A stretch of DNA of 64,000 nt from Bifidobacterium colobi (GCF_018555455.1 NZ_JAFEJU010000002.1:372001-436000); one strand, 5' to 3'; positions 39,559 to 48,971 are shown, counted from the first letter of the stretch. The notes: generated from the sequence alone by a model not told the origin. A program made the numbers and translations.

Positions 39559-41970
39559 ATGAAGTTCACCAACGGTTACTGGATGATTCGCGACGGCGTC
39601 GAAGCCCTCTACGCGCGTGAAGCCTATGAATTGAGCGCCGACGCTGCAGCTGAGCAGCTCAACGTGCTTGCCCCGACCTCTGTGGTGCGTGGCCGCTACG
39701 ATACGTTGAACCTGCCTACATTCGATGTGGACATCACCTCGCCGGCCGAAGGCGTGATCCGCGTACGTGCTGCCCACTGGCTGGGCGCTACCGAATACCC
39801 CGGATTCCCGCTCAACGCGGACGAGCCCGGCAACCGCGACTATGTGAGTGTGGCTGCCCACGGCAATGGTGATGGCGAAGTGGGCGTCAACGGCGCGGAC
39901 GTTACTTTAACCACCGGCGGACTGACTGCCAAGGTCGTCAAGGGCTCACCTTGGAACCTGACCTTCCTCGGTGAAGACGGTAAGGTGCTCACCAAGTCGG
40001 AAGGCAAGTCCCTGGCTCGATTCAAGCTTGGTGTGGAATCCAACGTCACCGCGCAGCCGGTTGGCGAATTCGGTGTGACCATGGATGGCTCCGCCCGCGA
40101 TGAATCCGACGTGTTCACCGCCATCCAGCTGCACCTCGGCGTGGGCGAGAACGTCTACGGCCTGGGCGAACGCTTCGGTGCCTACGTGAAGAACGGCCAG
40201 ACCGTCGACATCTGGAACGAGGACGGCGGCACCGCATCCGAGCAGGGCTACAAGGATGTGCCGTTCTACATGACCTCCAACGGCTACGGCATTCTGGTGA
40301 ACAACCGCGGCCACGTCTCCTTCGAAATCGGCTCCGAAAACACCGAAGCCGTGCAGTTCTCCGTGCCGGGTGAAGGCCTCGACTTCTGCGTGATCTATGG
40401 CCCGACCCCGAAGCAGATTCTCGACCGCTACACCAAGCTCGTGGGCCGCCCGGCCAACGTGCCGGCATGGAGCTACGGCTTGTGGCTCACCACCTCGTTC
40501 ACCACCAAGTACGACGAGCAGACCATCAACTCCTTCATCGACGGCATGGCCGAGCGTGATATTCCACTGGCCGCATTCCACTACGACTGCTACTGGATGC
40601 GTGAATTCCACTGGTGCGATTTCGAATGGGACAAGCGCTTCTTCGGCGACATCGAATCCACGCTGAAGCGTCTGCACGAGGACAAAGGCCTGCACATCTG
40701 CGCATGGATCAACCCGTACATCGGCCAGCGCGGCGACATGTTCAAGGAAGGCCGCGACAAGGGCTACCTCGTCAAGAAGGCCAATGGCGAAGTCTGGCAG
40801 ACCGACTTCTGGCAGGCCGGCATGGGCTTGGTGGACTTCACCAACCCTGAGGCCCGCGAATGGTTCAAGGGCAAGGTCAAGAAGCTGCTGCACCAGGGCG
40901 TGGACGCCATCAAGACCGACTTCGGCGAGCGTATTCCGCGCGACGTGGTCTGGTATGACGGCTCCCCGAAGCTCTCCATGCACAACTGGTACACCCAGCT
41001 CTACAACCAGACCGTGTTCGAGGCGATTGAGGAAACCTACGGCAAGGGCAACGCATGCCTGTACGCCCGATCGGCAACCGTGGGCGGCCAGCAGCAGCCC
41101 GTGCACTGGGGCGGCGACTGCGAATCCACCTTCAACGGCATGGCACAGTCCCTGCGCGCAGGTCTGTCCCTGACCTCCTCTGGCTTCGGCTTCTGGAGCC
41201 ACGACATTGGCGGCTTCGAAGGCGCCTTCCCGGATCCGGCAGTCTACAAGCGTTGGGTGGCATTCGGCCTTCTGGGCTCCCACTCCCGTCTGCACGGCTC
41301 CACTGTGTACCGCGTGCCGTGGCTGTTCGACGAGGAAGACAAGAAAAACGGCGTGGAGCTGGTTCCCGGTCAGACCGCCGTGGACGTGGCCCGCAAGTTC
41401 ACCAAGCTCAAGCTCGAACTCATGCCGTACGTCTACGAGACCGGCCTGAAGCCGCACATCAACGGCACTCCGGTAATGCGTTCCATGTTCGTCGAATTCC
41501 CGGATGACCAGACCTGCCGTACGCTGGACCGCCAGTACATGTTCGGCCCGAACTTCTTGGTGGCCCCTGTATTCACCTACTCCGGCGAAGTTTCCTACTA
41601 CCTGCCGGAAGGCGTGTGGACCAACTGGCTCACTGGCGAGAAGGCGCAGGGTGGCGTGTGGCGCAACGAGGTGCACGGCTACGATTCCATCCCGCTGTGG
41701 GTGCGCGACGGCTCCGTCATCGTCACCAACCCGGGCGAAACCAAGCCGGACCGTGTCTACGGCACCGACGCTCTGGTTTCCGTGTTCCTGACCGATGCCG
41801 AATCCGCCGAAGCGGTGGTCAGCGAAATCGACGGCTCCTCCGTGACCTTCACCGCCCGCCGTACCCCGGCCGGCGTGGAAGTCTCCAGCTCCGACGGCCG
41901 CGCATTCTCCGCCCGACTGGGCGCGGACGGCGAGATCGTCAAGGCTGAATCCGGCACCGTGGTGCTGTAA
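39559..41970 (+). CDS. GH31 alpha-xylosidase (YicI-like)
   Basis: 803 residues without signal peptide, so cytoplasmic. Very close in pattern to Escherichia coli YicI: LWLTTSFTTKYDEQTINSFI, HYDCYWMREFHWCDFEWD, the nucleophile region IKTDFGERIP (Asp454), HWGGDCEST with the acid/base Asp520, and FGFWSHDIGGFEGAFP. The KTDFGERIP form marks alpha-xylosidases rather than alpha-glucosidases. Likely substrate is isoprimeverose or another alpha-xyloside from plant xyloglucan, imported by the transporter upstream. ACAAGGAG precedes the ATG. It follows the permease by 129 bases. Confidence 0.9.
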   Translation: MKFTNGYWMIRDGVEALYAREAYELSADAAAEQLNVLAPTSVVRGRYDTLNLPTFDVDITSPAEGVIRVRAAHWLGATEYPGFPLNADEPGNRDYVSVAAHGNGDGEVGVNGADVTLTTGGLTAKVVKGSPWNLTFLGEDGKVLTKSEGKSLARFKLGVESNVTAQPVGEFGVTMDGSARDESDVFTAIQLHLGVGENVYGLGERFGAYVKNGQTVDIWNEDGGTASEQGYKDVPFYMTSNGYGILVNNRGHVSFEIGSENTEAVQFSVPGEGLDFCVIYGPTPKQILDRYTKLVGRPANVPAWSYGLWLTTSFTTKYDEQTINSFIDGMAERDIPLAAFHYDCYWMREFHWCDFEWDKRFFGDIESTLKRLHEDKGLHICAWINPYIGQRGDMFKEGRDKGYLVKKANGEVWQTDFWQAGMGLVDFTNPEAREWFKGKVKKLLHQGVDAIKTDFGERIPRDVVWYDGSPKLSMHNWYTQLYNQTVFEAIEETYGKGNACLYARSATVGGQQQPVHWGGDCESTFNGMAQSLRAGLSLTSSGFGFWSHDIGGFEGAFPDPAVYKRWVAFGLLGSHSRLHGSTVYRVPWLFDEEDKKNGVELVPGQTAVDVARKFTKLKLELMPYVYETGLKPHINGTPVMRSMFVEFPDDQTCRTLDRQYMFGPNFLVAPVFTYSGEVSYYLPEGVWTNWLTGEKAQGGVWRNEVHGYDSIPLWVRDGSVIVTNPGETKPDRVYGTDALVSVFLTDAESAEAVVSEIDGSSVTFTARRTPAGVEVSSSDGRAFSARLGADGEIVKAESGTVVL

Positions 41971-41982
41971 TGCATGAATGAT

Positions 41983-42019
41983 GGCAGCTCCTTCCTTCCG
42001 TGAGGGAGCTGCCGCTTTG
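41983..42019 (+). terminator. Hairpin between GH31 and GH1 genes
   Basis: Nine-bp stem GGCAGCTCC/GGAGCTGCC (41983-41991, 42005-42013), then GCTTTGTTA. A partial terminator is likely as the GH1 gene follows at once. Confidence 0.6.
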
Positions 42020-42046
42020 TTATCAATGGTTTATGGAGATACCGCC

Positions 42047-43450
42047 ATGACATTCACATTCCCGAAAGATTTTACATGGGGAACCGCCACCGCCTCCTAT
42101 CAGGTCGAAGGCGCAATTTATGAAGGTGGTCGTACCGCATCTATTTGGGACACGTATTGTGCGGTGCCGGGCAATATCTTGGACGGCTCCAGTGGTGAAT
42201 TCGCCTGCGACCAATACCATCGCTACTTGGAGGACATCAAGCTCATGCAAGAGCTTGGCGTAGGGGCTTACCGGCTTTCCGTGGCGTGGTCGCGCATCGT
42301 TCCCAAATATGGCGGACCAGTGAATCAGGAAGGCATCGACTATTACCGGCGAGTGCTGAAAGCCTTGCACGAAGCCGGAATCAAACCTGCCGTGACGCTG
42401 TATCACTGGGATTTGCCGCAATATTTGGAAGATCGTGGCGGATGGGTGAACCGGGAAACCGCGTTGCGATTCGCCGATTACGTTGCGGTCCTCGTGCATG
42501 AGTTCGGCGACCTGGTGGATACATGGATTACATTGAACGAACCGTGGTGCAGTGCATATTTAGGGTATGGCAATGGTGCTCATGCGCCCGGATTGCGTGA
42601 TCATGCCAAGGCGCTCGCTGCCGTGCATCATCTCAATCTGGCTCACGGTCTTGCCGTCAAGGCTATACGTGCTGAATTGGGGGAGCGGGCCAAGGTTGCC
42701 GTCACGCTGAACTTGGCCGCTAATGTGGCCGAAACCGATGCGTCTGAAGATATTGCGGCCAAGCATCGTGCCGATCTTATGGCCAATGAGGTGTTTTTGG
42801 GGCCTATGATTGACGGCGCATACAATCCGGAGATTTTCGAGGTTACCAAGCATGTCACCGATTGGTCATTCATCCAGGACGGTGACGTTGAAATCGCGCA
42901 CCAGCCAATTGACGCATTAGGTATCAATTACTATTCGACCAATCATGTGCGCGGCTGCGTCGCTACTGATGCTGGCTCCTTTGCTGGTGATCGGCATGCC
43001 AATGCGATGCCTGCGCAGGAGAACGTGGAAACACTGCCTCCCACCGGCGAATTGACGGCGATGGGGTGGAATCAGGAGCCGAAAGCGCTGACCGCTCTGC
43101 TCTGCGAACTCAGTGAACGCTGGCCCGACCTGCCGATAGTGATTACCGAAAACGGCTCGGCATGGGAAGATGAAGTCAGTGAGGATTCCGCTGCACCGGG
43201 TGGACGTATTGTTCATGATCCACAGCGAGTGGCCTATCTGAATGCGCATGTACAAGCGGTTGCCGACGCTTTGGCGGCTGGGGCAAACGTGACTGGTTAC
43301 TTTGCCTGGAGTCTGCTCGATAACTTCGAGTGGGCGTATGGCTATACCAAGCGATTTGGCATTATTCGTGTGGATTACGACACCCAAGCGCGTATCTGGA
43401 AGGATTCGGCGCTGCGATTTAGGCAAATCGTCCAGGAGAACGCCATCTAG
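42047..43450 (+). CDS. GH1 beta-glucosidase (operon 1)
   Basis: 467 residues from ATG 42047 (GGAGAT eight bases before); an upstream in-frame extension crosses the hairpin. GH1 markers: FPKDFTWGTATASYQVEGA, acid/base Glu165 in TLNEPW, nucleophile Glu368 in ITENG, and the end GYFAWSLLDNFEWAYGYTKR. No signal peptide; it hydrolyses beta-glucosides in the cytoplasm. Trp and Glu near the end (NFEWAYGY) favour a non-phosphorylated glucoside. Paralogue of the enzyme at 48972, and the pair differ in several surface stretches. Confidence 0.95.
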   Translation: MTFTFPKDFTWGTATASYQVEGAIYEGGRTASIWDTYCAVPGNILDGSSGEFACDQYHRYLEDIKLMQELGVGAYRLSVAWSRIVPKYGGPVNQEGIDYYRRVLKALHEAGIKPAVTLYHWDLPQYLEDRGGWVNRETALRFADYVAVLVHEFGDLVDTWITLNEPWCSAYLGYGNGAHAPGLRDHAKALAAVHHLNLAHGLAVKAIRAELGERAKVAVTLNLAANVAETDASEDIAAKHRADLMANEVFLGPMIDGAYNPEIFEVTKHVTDWSFIQDGDVEIAHQPIDALGINYYSTNHVRGCVATDAGSFAGDRHANAMPAQENVETLPPTGELTAMGWNQEPKALTALLCELSERWPDLPIVITENGSAWEDEVSEDSAAPGGRIVHDPQRVAYLNAHVQAVADALAAGANVTGYFAWSLLDNFEWAYGYTKRFGIIRVDYDTQARIWKDSALRFRQIVQENAI

Positions 43451-43497
43451 TCGTCGTTCTCTGTTGAAGCTTGCGCGGTGAAGGCGCTCATCACCGC

Positions 43498-43554
43498 GCA
43501 TAACGGATAGTGGGTGGAACCTTCAATTAAGGTTCCACCCACTATCCGTTATGC
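43498..43554. repeat. Perfect 26-bp hairpin
   Basis: Arms 43498-43523 and 43529-43554 are exact complements around the loop CAATT (core GGTGGAACCTT / AAGGTTCCACC). There is no T-run. It ends inside the first copy of the two-hairpin repeat. Confidence 0.85.
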
Positions 43555-43672
43555 ACTCGCGCAGTTACTGCCTGTTTGATGACGAATACAGGCAGTAACT
43601 GCGCGAGCGCTACGTTAAGACGCGCACATACTGCCTGTTTCGGGATAAAAACAGGCAGTAACTGCGCGGGAG
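43555..43672. repeat. Two-hairpin repeat, copy A
   Basis: First hairpin: GCGCAGTTACTGCCTGT and complement; second: GCGCACATACTGCCTGT with ACAGGCAGTAACTGCGCG. Shared with 50375-50492 (copy B) and 53617-53737 (copy C), including the linker TCGT-AAGACGCGCACATACTG-like segment. Located between the GH1 gene and the LacI gene. Confidence 0.9.
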
Positions 43673-43825
43673 AGGGCGGAGTCTTGGCGTTCCAAGGTTC
43701 CGCTGCTTGCTCTATGCGGTTCATATGCTGAAAGCCTTGCATGTTTCTTTATTGAGAACGATTGCTGCGGGGAAGAGTCGTTGTAAAGTAATCAATCACG
43801 GATGTTTTGGGCGGGAGGTCTGCGC

Positions 43826-44827
43826 ATGGAAAAGGAAACGGTTACAATTCGCGATGTGGCGAAATTGGCCGGCGTTGCCGTTTCCACGGCTTCTCGCGCA
43901 CTTGGCAATGGATCGGCATCGGCAAAAACGCGATTGAAGGTGCAGGAAACCGCAGAAGCCCTGCATTTTGTGCCCAATCAGGCTGCCAAGCAGCTGACCT
44001 CAGGCAAATCGAACATTATCGCCATCGTGGTGCCTGAGAATCCCGACTTTGTGTTCCGCGATGCATTTGTTTCCGGAATGGTATCCCAGCTGGCAACGTC
44101 CTTTACCGCTGCACATTTGTTGCCGTTCCTCGTACTGACCAAACCGCATGATGCGCATGGTTTTGCTGAGATTCTGAAAAGTTCTGGAGCAGCCGGCATC
44201 GTCATGGTCAGCTTCCATTATTCGAAATCATTTGCGGATGTACTCGAACAATCCGGTAAACCGATTGTCTCCATCGGTCAACCGGATCCCTCCATGCATT
44301 ACCCGTATGTTGACGTCGATAATTATCAGGGTGGCTATGATGCAATGATGTTGCTGCGTAAGCTCGGTCGCAAACATATCGCAGTAATTGCAGGCCCGAC
44401 CGATATGCAGGCATCAGTACTGCGCACTCAAGGTGTGAGAGCCGCGCTAAAGACTCTGAAGATGGAACCGATTGCATTGGTCCCAGGCGAATATGGGACT
44501 GAGCATGGCGAAAATGTGATGCGGCAGGTACTTGCTGAGCATCCTGAAGTGGATGGCGTTTTCGCGCAGTCAGATCAGATTGCAGTCGGTGCACTCAAGG
44601 CGCTGCTGGCTACCGGTAAACGGGTTCCCGAGGACGTGGCACTTATTGGATTCGATGATTTTCATGTGGCGCAGGCTGTATCTCCAAGCCTGACCACATT
44701 TTCGCAGCCGTTGGCCACGATGGCGAAGACCGCGACCGAGATGCTTTGCGAACGCTTGGAATCGGGGGAGTGGAAGCGTAAGGCCGTGGTATTTCCTGCT
44801 CCTCTTGTTCGCCGCGAAAGCGCATGA
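43826..44827 (+). CDS. LacI-family transcriptional regulator of the sugar region
   Basis: 333 residues from ATG 43826, with GGGAGG seven bases before. N-terminal HTH VTIRDVAKLAGVAVSTASRA and hinge NQAAKQLTSGKSNII, then the sugar-binding-like domain (IAIVVPENPDFVFRDAFVSG, IGFDDFHVAQAVSPSLTTFS). The Leu/Thr/Thr end is typical of repressors released by a sugar. It sits between the two sugar operons, with operator-like dyads upstream of operon 2 (44935, 45270) and operon 1 (35769, 36044), whose cores differ. It is therefore most likely to control operon 2, but could control both. Confidence 0.9.
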   Translation: MEKETVTIRDVAKLAGVAVSTASRALGNGSASAKTRLKVQETAEALHFVPNQAAKQLTSGKSNIIAIVVPENPDFVFRDAFVSGMVSQLATSFTAAHLLPFLVLTKPHDAHGFAEILKSSGAAGIVMVSFHYSKSFADVLEQSGKPIVSIGQPDPSMHYPYVDVDNYQGGYDAMMLLRKLGRKHIAVIAGPTDMQASVLRTQGVRAALKTLKMEPIALVPGEYGTEHGENVMRQVLAEHPEVDGVFAQSDQIAVGALKALLATGKRVPEDVALIGFDDFHVAQAVSPSLTTFSQPLATMAKTATEMLCERLESGEWKRKAVVFPAPLVRRESA

Positions 44828-45231
44828 TTCCGCTTTGTATCGCGTTTCTTGTTGAACCGGTGGAAGGCGCGGAAGCAATCGGATTTACTCATAGAAGTTG
44901 GGTGTAAACGGGGGCTTCCATTCGGAATCTGAGTCAAACGGTTTGGCGCCATGATGGAACGCATATGCGTTATTGGTTGATATGCCCGTTTTCTTTCCGT
45001 ATGGTTTTGCTTGTCTTACCCTATTGATGCAAGACAAGGAATGCTGCAATCGTTCGGGTTTCATGCGTTATCCAGAATATCTGGAATGCCATGCGGAATC
45101 GGTTGCAAGCATTGTGTGACTTTATTTCTATAGGTTCTTTCTCTAATTGTTCGATTCTGAGTTAGCTTGTTTTGTTGTGTTTGCTTGTGAACGTGCACAT
45201 GTGACACGACACGCTAATTGTGTCAAATAAT

Positions 45232-45260
45232 TTGACGAACTAAGTACCGGACGGTGATTT
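45232..45260 (+). promoter_or_regulatory. Candidate promoter of sugar operon 2
   Basis: TTGACG and TGATTT with 17 bases between, just before the operator candidate at 45270 and about 105 bases before the lipoprotein start. Confidence 0.35.
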
Positions 45261-45269
45261 AACAATCAG

Positions 45270-45291
45270 TTTTTGGAAGCGGTTCCAAAAA
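45270..45291. promoter_or_regulatory. Operator candidate of sugar operon 2
   Basis: TTTTTGGAA and TTCCAAAAA flank GCGG: a near-perfect 22-base dyad in the position of the transcription start. Its CG-type centre resembles LacI-family sites, and the LacI gene is directly upstream. Confidence 0.6.
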
Positions 45292-45363
45292 TTTTGCGGT
45301 GTGACGACGCATCGTAAAGGGAGCGGGGCTCGCAGCAGAGCTTCGCGGAAAAGGAGAAAGCAA

Positions 45364-46683
45364 ATGGTAACGAAGTCTGTGAAGCGCATCTTCGCTGCGG
45401 CACTGGCCGTCGCGACGATGACTGGCATGGCGGCCTGCGGCAACTCTACTGCCGGCGATGAGGGTGCCAAGACTTCCGATGGCAAGACCATCATCAAGAT
45501 TCAGACCTTCAACAACTTCGGCTATGGCAAGGCCACCAACGAACGCCCGGGTGCAGACCTGTGGAGCAAGTACGAGAAGGAACATCCGAACATCAAAATT
45601 GAGGAAACGGTTGCATCCGGTTCCGACGATGCTCGTTCCGCCTTCAATACCGCAATCTCCTCCGGCGCAGATGCCTACGACATTTACGCCGTGGATATCG
45701 CTTGGATGCCTTCCATCCTCGCCATGCCTGATTCCTTCATGGATTTGACCGACTACCTCAAGGGCAATGACTGGCTCGACTGGAAGGTTCAGGGTGCCAA
45801 GACCGCCGACGGTAAGACCATCGGCGCCGGCAACGACATCGGCCCGACCGCTCTGTGCTACCGTTCCGATTTGTTCGCCAAGGCCGGTCTGCCGACCGAC
45901 CGTGACCAGGTCGCTCAGATGCTCGGTGGTGACAACGCCACTTGGGACAAGTACTTCGAGGTTGGCAAGCAGTACACCGAGAAGACCGGCCTGCCGTGGT
46001 ATGACGCTATGGGCGGCATCTGGGCCACCATGAAGACTCAGCTCAAGGAAGCTTACGTCAAGCAGGACGGCACGGTTGTTGCCACCGGCGACAAGATCAA
46101 GAGCCTGTACGATCAGCTGACCGCCACCTCCGAAATGTCCGCTCATGTTTCTCAGTGGTCCGATGACTGGAACGCCATGTTCAAGGCCGACAACGGCTTC
46201 GCCACCATCATGTGCCCGGCATGGCTCGTCAACAACATCAAGGGCAACTCCGGCTCCGACTTCAAGGGCTGGGACATTGCTGACGTGACCCCTGGCGGCG
46301 GTTCCAACCAGGGTGGTTCCTGGCTCGTGGTGCCGAAGACCTCCAAGGTTCAAACCGAAGCCGCCAAGCTGGTTGCATGGCTGACTGCTCCTGAGCAGCA
46401 GGTTGCCACCTTCAAGGCCGCATCCAACTACCCGAGTTCCCCGAAGGCCATGAAGGACCCGGCCGTGGCCGACAAGACCGACGAGTTCCTGAACAATGCT
46501 CCTACCGGCAAGATCTTCGCTGACCGTGCCAACGCCGTCAAGATCGTTCCGTACACCGGCGCACAGTACTACGACATCGACTCCAAGTTCGGTGATGCAC
46601 TGGGCCGTGTGGACGTGACCAAGGAGCAGACTCCTGCTCAGGCCTGGAAGCAGTACGTGGCAGACGTCAAGGCCCTGTCCTGA
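45364..46683 (+). CDS. Sugar ABC transporter substrate-binding lipoprotein (importer 2)
   Basis: 439 residues from ATG 45364 with AAAGGAGA seven bases before. Lipoprotein signal (KSVKRIFAAALAVATMTGMA) and lipobox MAAC, Cys25. The mature protein is a family 1 solute-binding protein: KYEKEHPNIKIEETVASGSD, FNTAISSGADAYDIYAVDIA and GGGSNQGGSWLVVPKTSK. It delivers an oligosaccharide to the permeases that follow; the GH1 downstream suggests a beta-glucoside. An attenuator hairpin separates it from them. Only distant resemblance to the importer 1 lipoprotein. Confidence 0.93.
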   Translation: MVTKSVKRIFAAALAVATMTGMAACGNSTAGDEGAKTSDGKTIIKIQTFNNFGYGKATNERPGADLWSKYEKEHPNIKIEETVASGSDDARSAFNTAISSGADAYDIYAVDIAWMPSILAMPDSFMDLTDYLKGNDWLDWKVQGAKTADGKTIGAGNDIGPTALCYRSDLFAKAGLPTDRDQVAQMLGGDNATWDKYFEVGKQYTEKTGLPWYDAMGGIWATMKTQLKEAYVKQDGTVVATGDKIKSLYDQLTATSEMSAHVSQWSDDWNAMFKADNGFATIMCPAWLVNNIKGNSGSDFKGWDIADVTPGGGSNQGGSWLVVPKTSKVQTEAAKLVAWLTAPEQQVATFKAASNYPSSPKAMKDPAVADKTDEFLNNAPTGKIFADRANAVKIVPYTGAQYYDIDSKFGDALGRVDVTKEQTPAQAWKQYVADVKALS

Positions 46684-46706
46684 CAATTCATAACTAATCA
46701 GCAGTA

Positions 46707-46745
46707 AAGGTGCCGGGTGGGCAATTCCAGCCGGCACCTTCTATG
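46707..46745 (+). terminator. Attenuator hairpin after the importer 2 lipoprotein
   Basis: AAGGTGCCGG / CCGGCACCTT stem (46707-46716, 46731-46740) and a short CTATG. Weak T-run, so read-through to the permeases is expected. Confidence 0.6.
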
Positions 46746-46769
46746 TGGGGATTCGTCAAAGGAGACATC

Positions 46770-47864
46770 ATGGCAGCGAAAAACGCGCAGCCTAATAAAT
46801 CATGGCGGAGCAAGCTTGGTAACTTCGAATGGAAAGCTTCGCCGTACATCTACATCGCACCATTCTTCATTCTGTTCCTGATCGTCGGGCTCTTCCCGCT
46901 GATCTACACCGTGGTTATCGCCACCCGTTCTTACAACACTCTGACCGGTGACGCCGGTCTTGCCGTGTGCGGCGCAACCTGCAATAGCACCACGCCATCC
47001 TGGTATGGCAACTTCCTGTGGGTGCTGCATCAGCCCGCCTTCTATGTGGCACTGCGCAACTCGTTCAGCATCTTCCTGCTGAGCTCCGTGCCGCAGATTA
47101 TCATCGCCCTGTGGCTCGCATGGATTCTTGATGGCAACCTCAGAGCCAAGACCTTCTGGCGCATGGGTGTGCTGCTTCCTTACGTGGTTGCACCTTCCGC
47201 CGCAGGTATCATCTTCTCCCAGATCTTCTCCGACAAGATGGGTGCCATCAACGTGCTGTTGCAGCAGGTCGGACTACAGCCCATCATGTGGCACGGCAGC
47301 ACCATCTGGTCGCATATCGCCATCGCCACCATTGTGAACTGGCGTTGGATCGGCTACAACACCCTGATTCTTCTGGCCGCCATGCAGGCCATTCCGCGTG
47401 ACGTGCTGGAAGCCGCAGTCGTGGATGGCGCCGGCAAGTGGCGCACCTTCCGCTCCATTACTCTTCCGATGCTGAAGCCCACCCTGATCTTCGTTATCAT
47501 CACCTCCACCATCGGTGGTCTGCAGATCTTCGATGAGCCGCAGCTGTTCCACAACGGCGCAAGCTCCGGCGGTGGTCCGAACAATCAGTACCTGACCGTC
47601 AGCCTCTACCTCTACAAGCTTGGCTTCGTGAACGTGACCCCTGGTCAGCCGAACCTCGGCCGTGCAGCCGCAGTGGCTTGGTTGCTGTTCCTTATCATCG
47701 TGGCCATCGCACTGTTGAACTTCTACCTGACCCAGCGCATGGCTACCGGTGGCCAGAAGAACGACAAGAAGGCTCAGAAGCTTTCCGCAGAACGCAACGA
47801 GGCAGAACGTCAGCGCGCCATTCGCTCTGGTGCCAACGCTCGTGCTGCCGCAGGAATCGAGTAA
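46770..47864 (+). CDS. Sugar ABC transporter permease, MalF type (importer 2)
   Basis: 364 residues from ATG 46770 (AAAGGAGA six bases before). Six helices plus a longer periplasmic loop with two cysteines (AVCGATCNSTTPSW). Docking loop EAAVVDGAGKWRTFRSITLP. The tail is long, Lys/Arg/Ala-rich and presumably cytoplasmic (KNDKKAQKLSAERNEAERQR). The next permease starts 11 bases on. Confidence 0.93.
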   Translation: MAAKNAQPNKSWRSKLGNFEWKASPYIYIAPFFILFLIVGLFPLIYTVVIATRSYNTLTGDAGLAVCGATCNSTTPSWYGNFLWVLHQPAFYVALRNSFSIFLLSSVPQIIIALWLAWILDGNLRAKTFWRMGVLLPYVVAPSAAGIIFSQIFSDKMGAINVLLQQVGLQPIMWHGSTIWSHIAIATIVNWRWIGYNTLILLAAMQAIPRDVLEAAVVDGAGKWRTFRSITLPMLKPTLIFVIITSTIGGLQIFDEPQLFHNGASSGGGPNNQYLTVSLYLYKLGFVNVTPGQPNLGRAAAVAWLLFLIIVAIALLNFYLTQRMATGGQKNDKKAQKLSAERNEAERQRAIRSGANARAAAGIE

Positions 47865-47874
47865 GGGAATCATC

Positions 47875-48813
47875 ATGGGTAAAGAATCAACTGCAAACGA
47901 ACTCGGCACCCCCGCTCTCGAACAGGTATATGGCAAGGGTGTTGCCCACTCCGCCTCGCGTCAGCGCAAGGCTCGTCTGGGATTGACCTCCGAAGGCCGC
48001 AAACCAGGCTGGGCCAGCTATCTGGTCCTTGTCATCACCCTGCTGGTATTCGTGTTCCCGCTGTATTATGCGATCTCCATCGCCTCGCAGGATACGCCAA
48101 GCAACCAGTACGGTGTACAGGCCCTGATTCCAGGCGGTTCGCTATTGCGCAACCTCAGTCGAGCATTTGCCGAACTGAAGTTCTGGCAGGCTCTCGGCGG
48201 TACCTTTACCGTGTCCACCGTGGTCTCCATCTCCACCGTGTTCTTCAGCACTTTGGCCGGCTATTCCTTCGCCAAGCTGCGTTTCCGCGGTCGCAACATG
48301 CTGCTGACCTGTGTGGTGGCCACCATGACCATTCCGCAGCAGCTCAGCGTTGTTCCGTTGTACATCATGGCCAACAAGGCTGGTCTGTATGGCAATCTGC
48401 TCGCCGTCATCATCCCTGGTCTGGTCAGCGCATTCGGTGTGTTCTGGATGACGCAATATCTTTCTGACGCATTGCCGTACGAGCTGATTGAGGCCGCGCG
48501 TGTCGATGGCTGCTCCATGTTCCGCACGTTCCTCTCCGTCGGCCTGCCAGCCGCCAAGCCGGCAGCCTCCATGCTGTTCCTCTTTACCTTCATCGGTCAA
48601 TGGACCAACTACTTCTGGCCTATGCTGGTGCTCGGTTCCAACAAGAACAGCATGCTCACTGTTGCTGCCTCCGCCCTGAAGGGTGCACACTTCACGGACT
48701 ACACCATCGTGATGTCCGGCGTGCTGCTCACCACCTTCCCGCTAGTCCTGCTGTTCTTCTTCGCAGGCAAGCAGCTGGTCTCCGGCATTATGGCAGGTGC
48801 CGTCAAGGGCTGA
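47875..48813 (+). CDS. Sugar ABC transporter permease, MalG type (importer 2)
   Basis: 312 residues from ATG 47875, with AAGGGA six bases before; the longer frame overlapping the previous gene is not likely. A hydrophilic N-terminal tail of about 45 residues precedes six helices. Docking loop EAARVDGCSMFRTFLSVGLP: cysteine replaces the usual alanine. Ends LVSGIMAGAVKG, a family-typical tail. No ATPase gene nearby. Confidence 0.93.
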   Translation: MGKESTANELGTPALEQVYGKGVAHSASRQRKARLGLTSEGRKPGWASYLVLVITLLVFVFPLYYAISIASQDTPSNQYGVQALIPGGSLLRNLSRAFAELKFWQALGGTFTVSTVVSISTVFFSTLAGYSFAKLRFRGRNMLLTCVVATMTIPQQLSVVPLYIMANKAGLYGNLLAVIIPGLVSAFGVFWMTQYLSDALPYELIEAARVDGCSMFRTFLSVGLPAAKPAASMLFLFTFIGQWTNYFWPMLVLGSNKNSMLTVAASALKGAHFTDYTIVMSGVLLTTFPLVLLFFFAGKQLVSGIMAGAVKG

Positions 48814-48854
48814 TATCGGCCCCCGTACTATACGTCTCTGTCTCTCCTTCTGAC

Positions 48855-48901
48855 GGTTGCTGGTTTCCCGCTTCGGCAGGAAACCAGCAACCTCCCCCCC
48901 C
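48855..48901 (+). terminator. Hairpin followed by a C8 tract before GH1 gene 2
   Basis: Fourteen-bp perfect stem (GGTTGCTGGTTTCC and complement, 48855-48868, 48879-48892), then T and eight C in a row (48894-48901). The GH1 start is 70 bases on. Without a T-run this is a weak terminator; the homopolymer is a possible slippage site. Confidence 0.6.
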
Positions 48902-48971
48902 TTGTAAGCCTTTTCTATTTCTTTCGCTCTGTTCTTTGCTCATTACAAGACCTCGATACTGAGGAGTTTTC

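Larger units (their letters stand above)
44828..45363. other. 536-base regulatory gap before sugar operon 2
   Basis: No gene seen. It holds several dyads: CAAACGGTTTGG (44935-44946), GTCAAA-TAA-TTTGAC (45222-45236), TGACAC/GTGTCA (45202-45225) and TTTTTGGAAGCGGTTCCAAAAA-like (given separately). The base composition is AT-richer than the genes on both sides. Confidence 0.5.

Noticed and set aside
37909..39861. Minus-strand open frame opposite the importer 1 permeases
   Set aside because: Antisense shadow; the permeases carry EAA loops and good ribosome sites.
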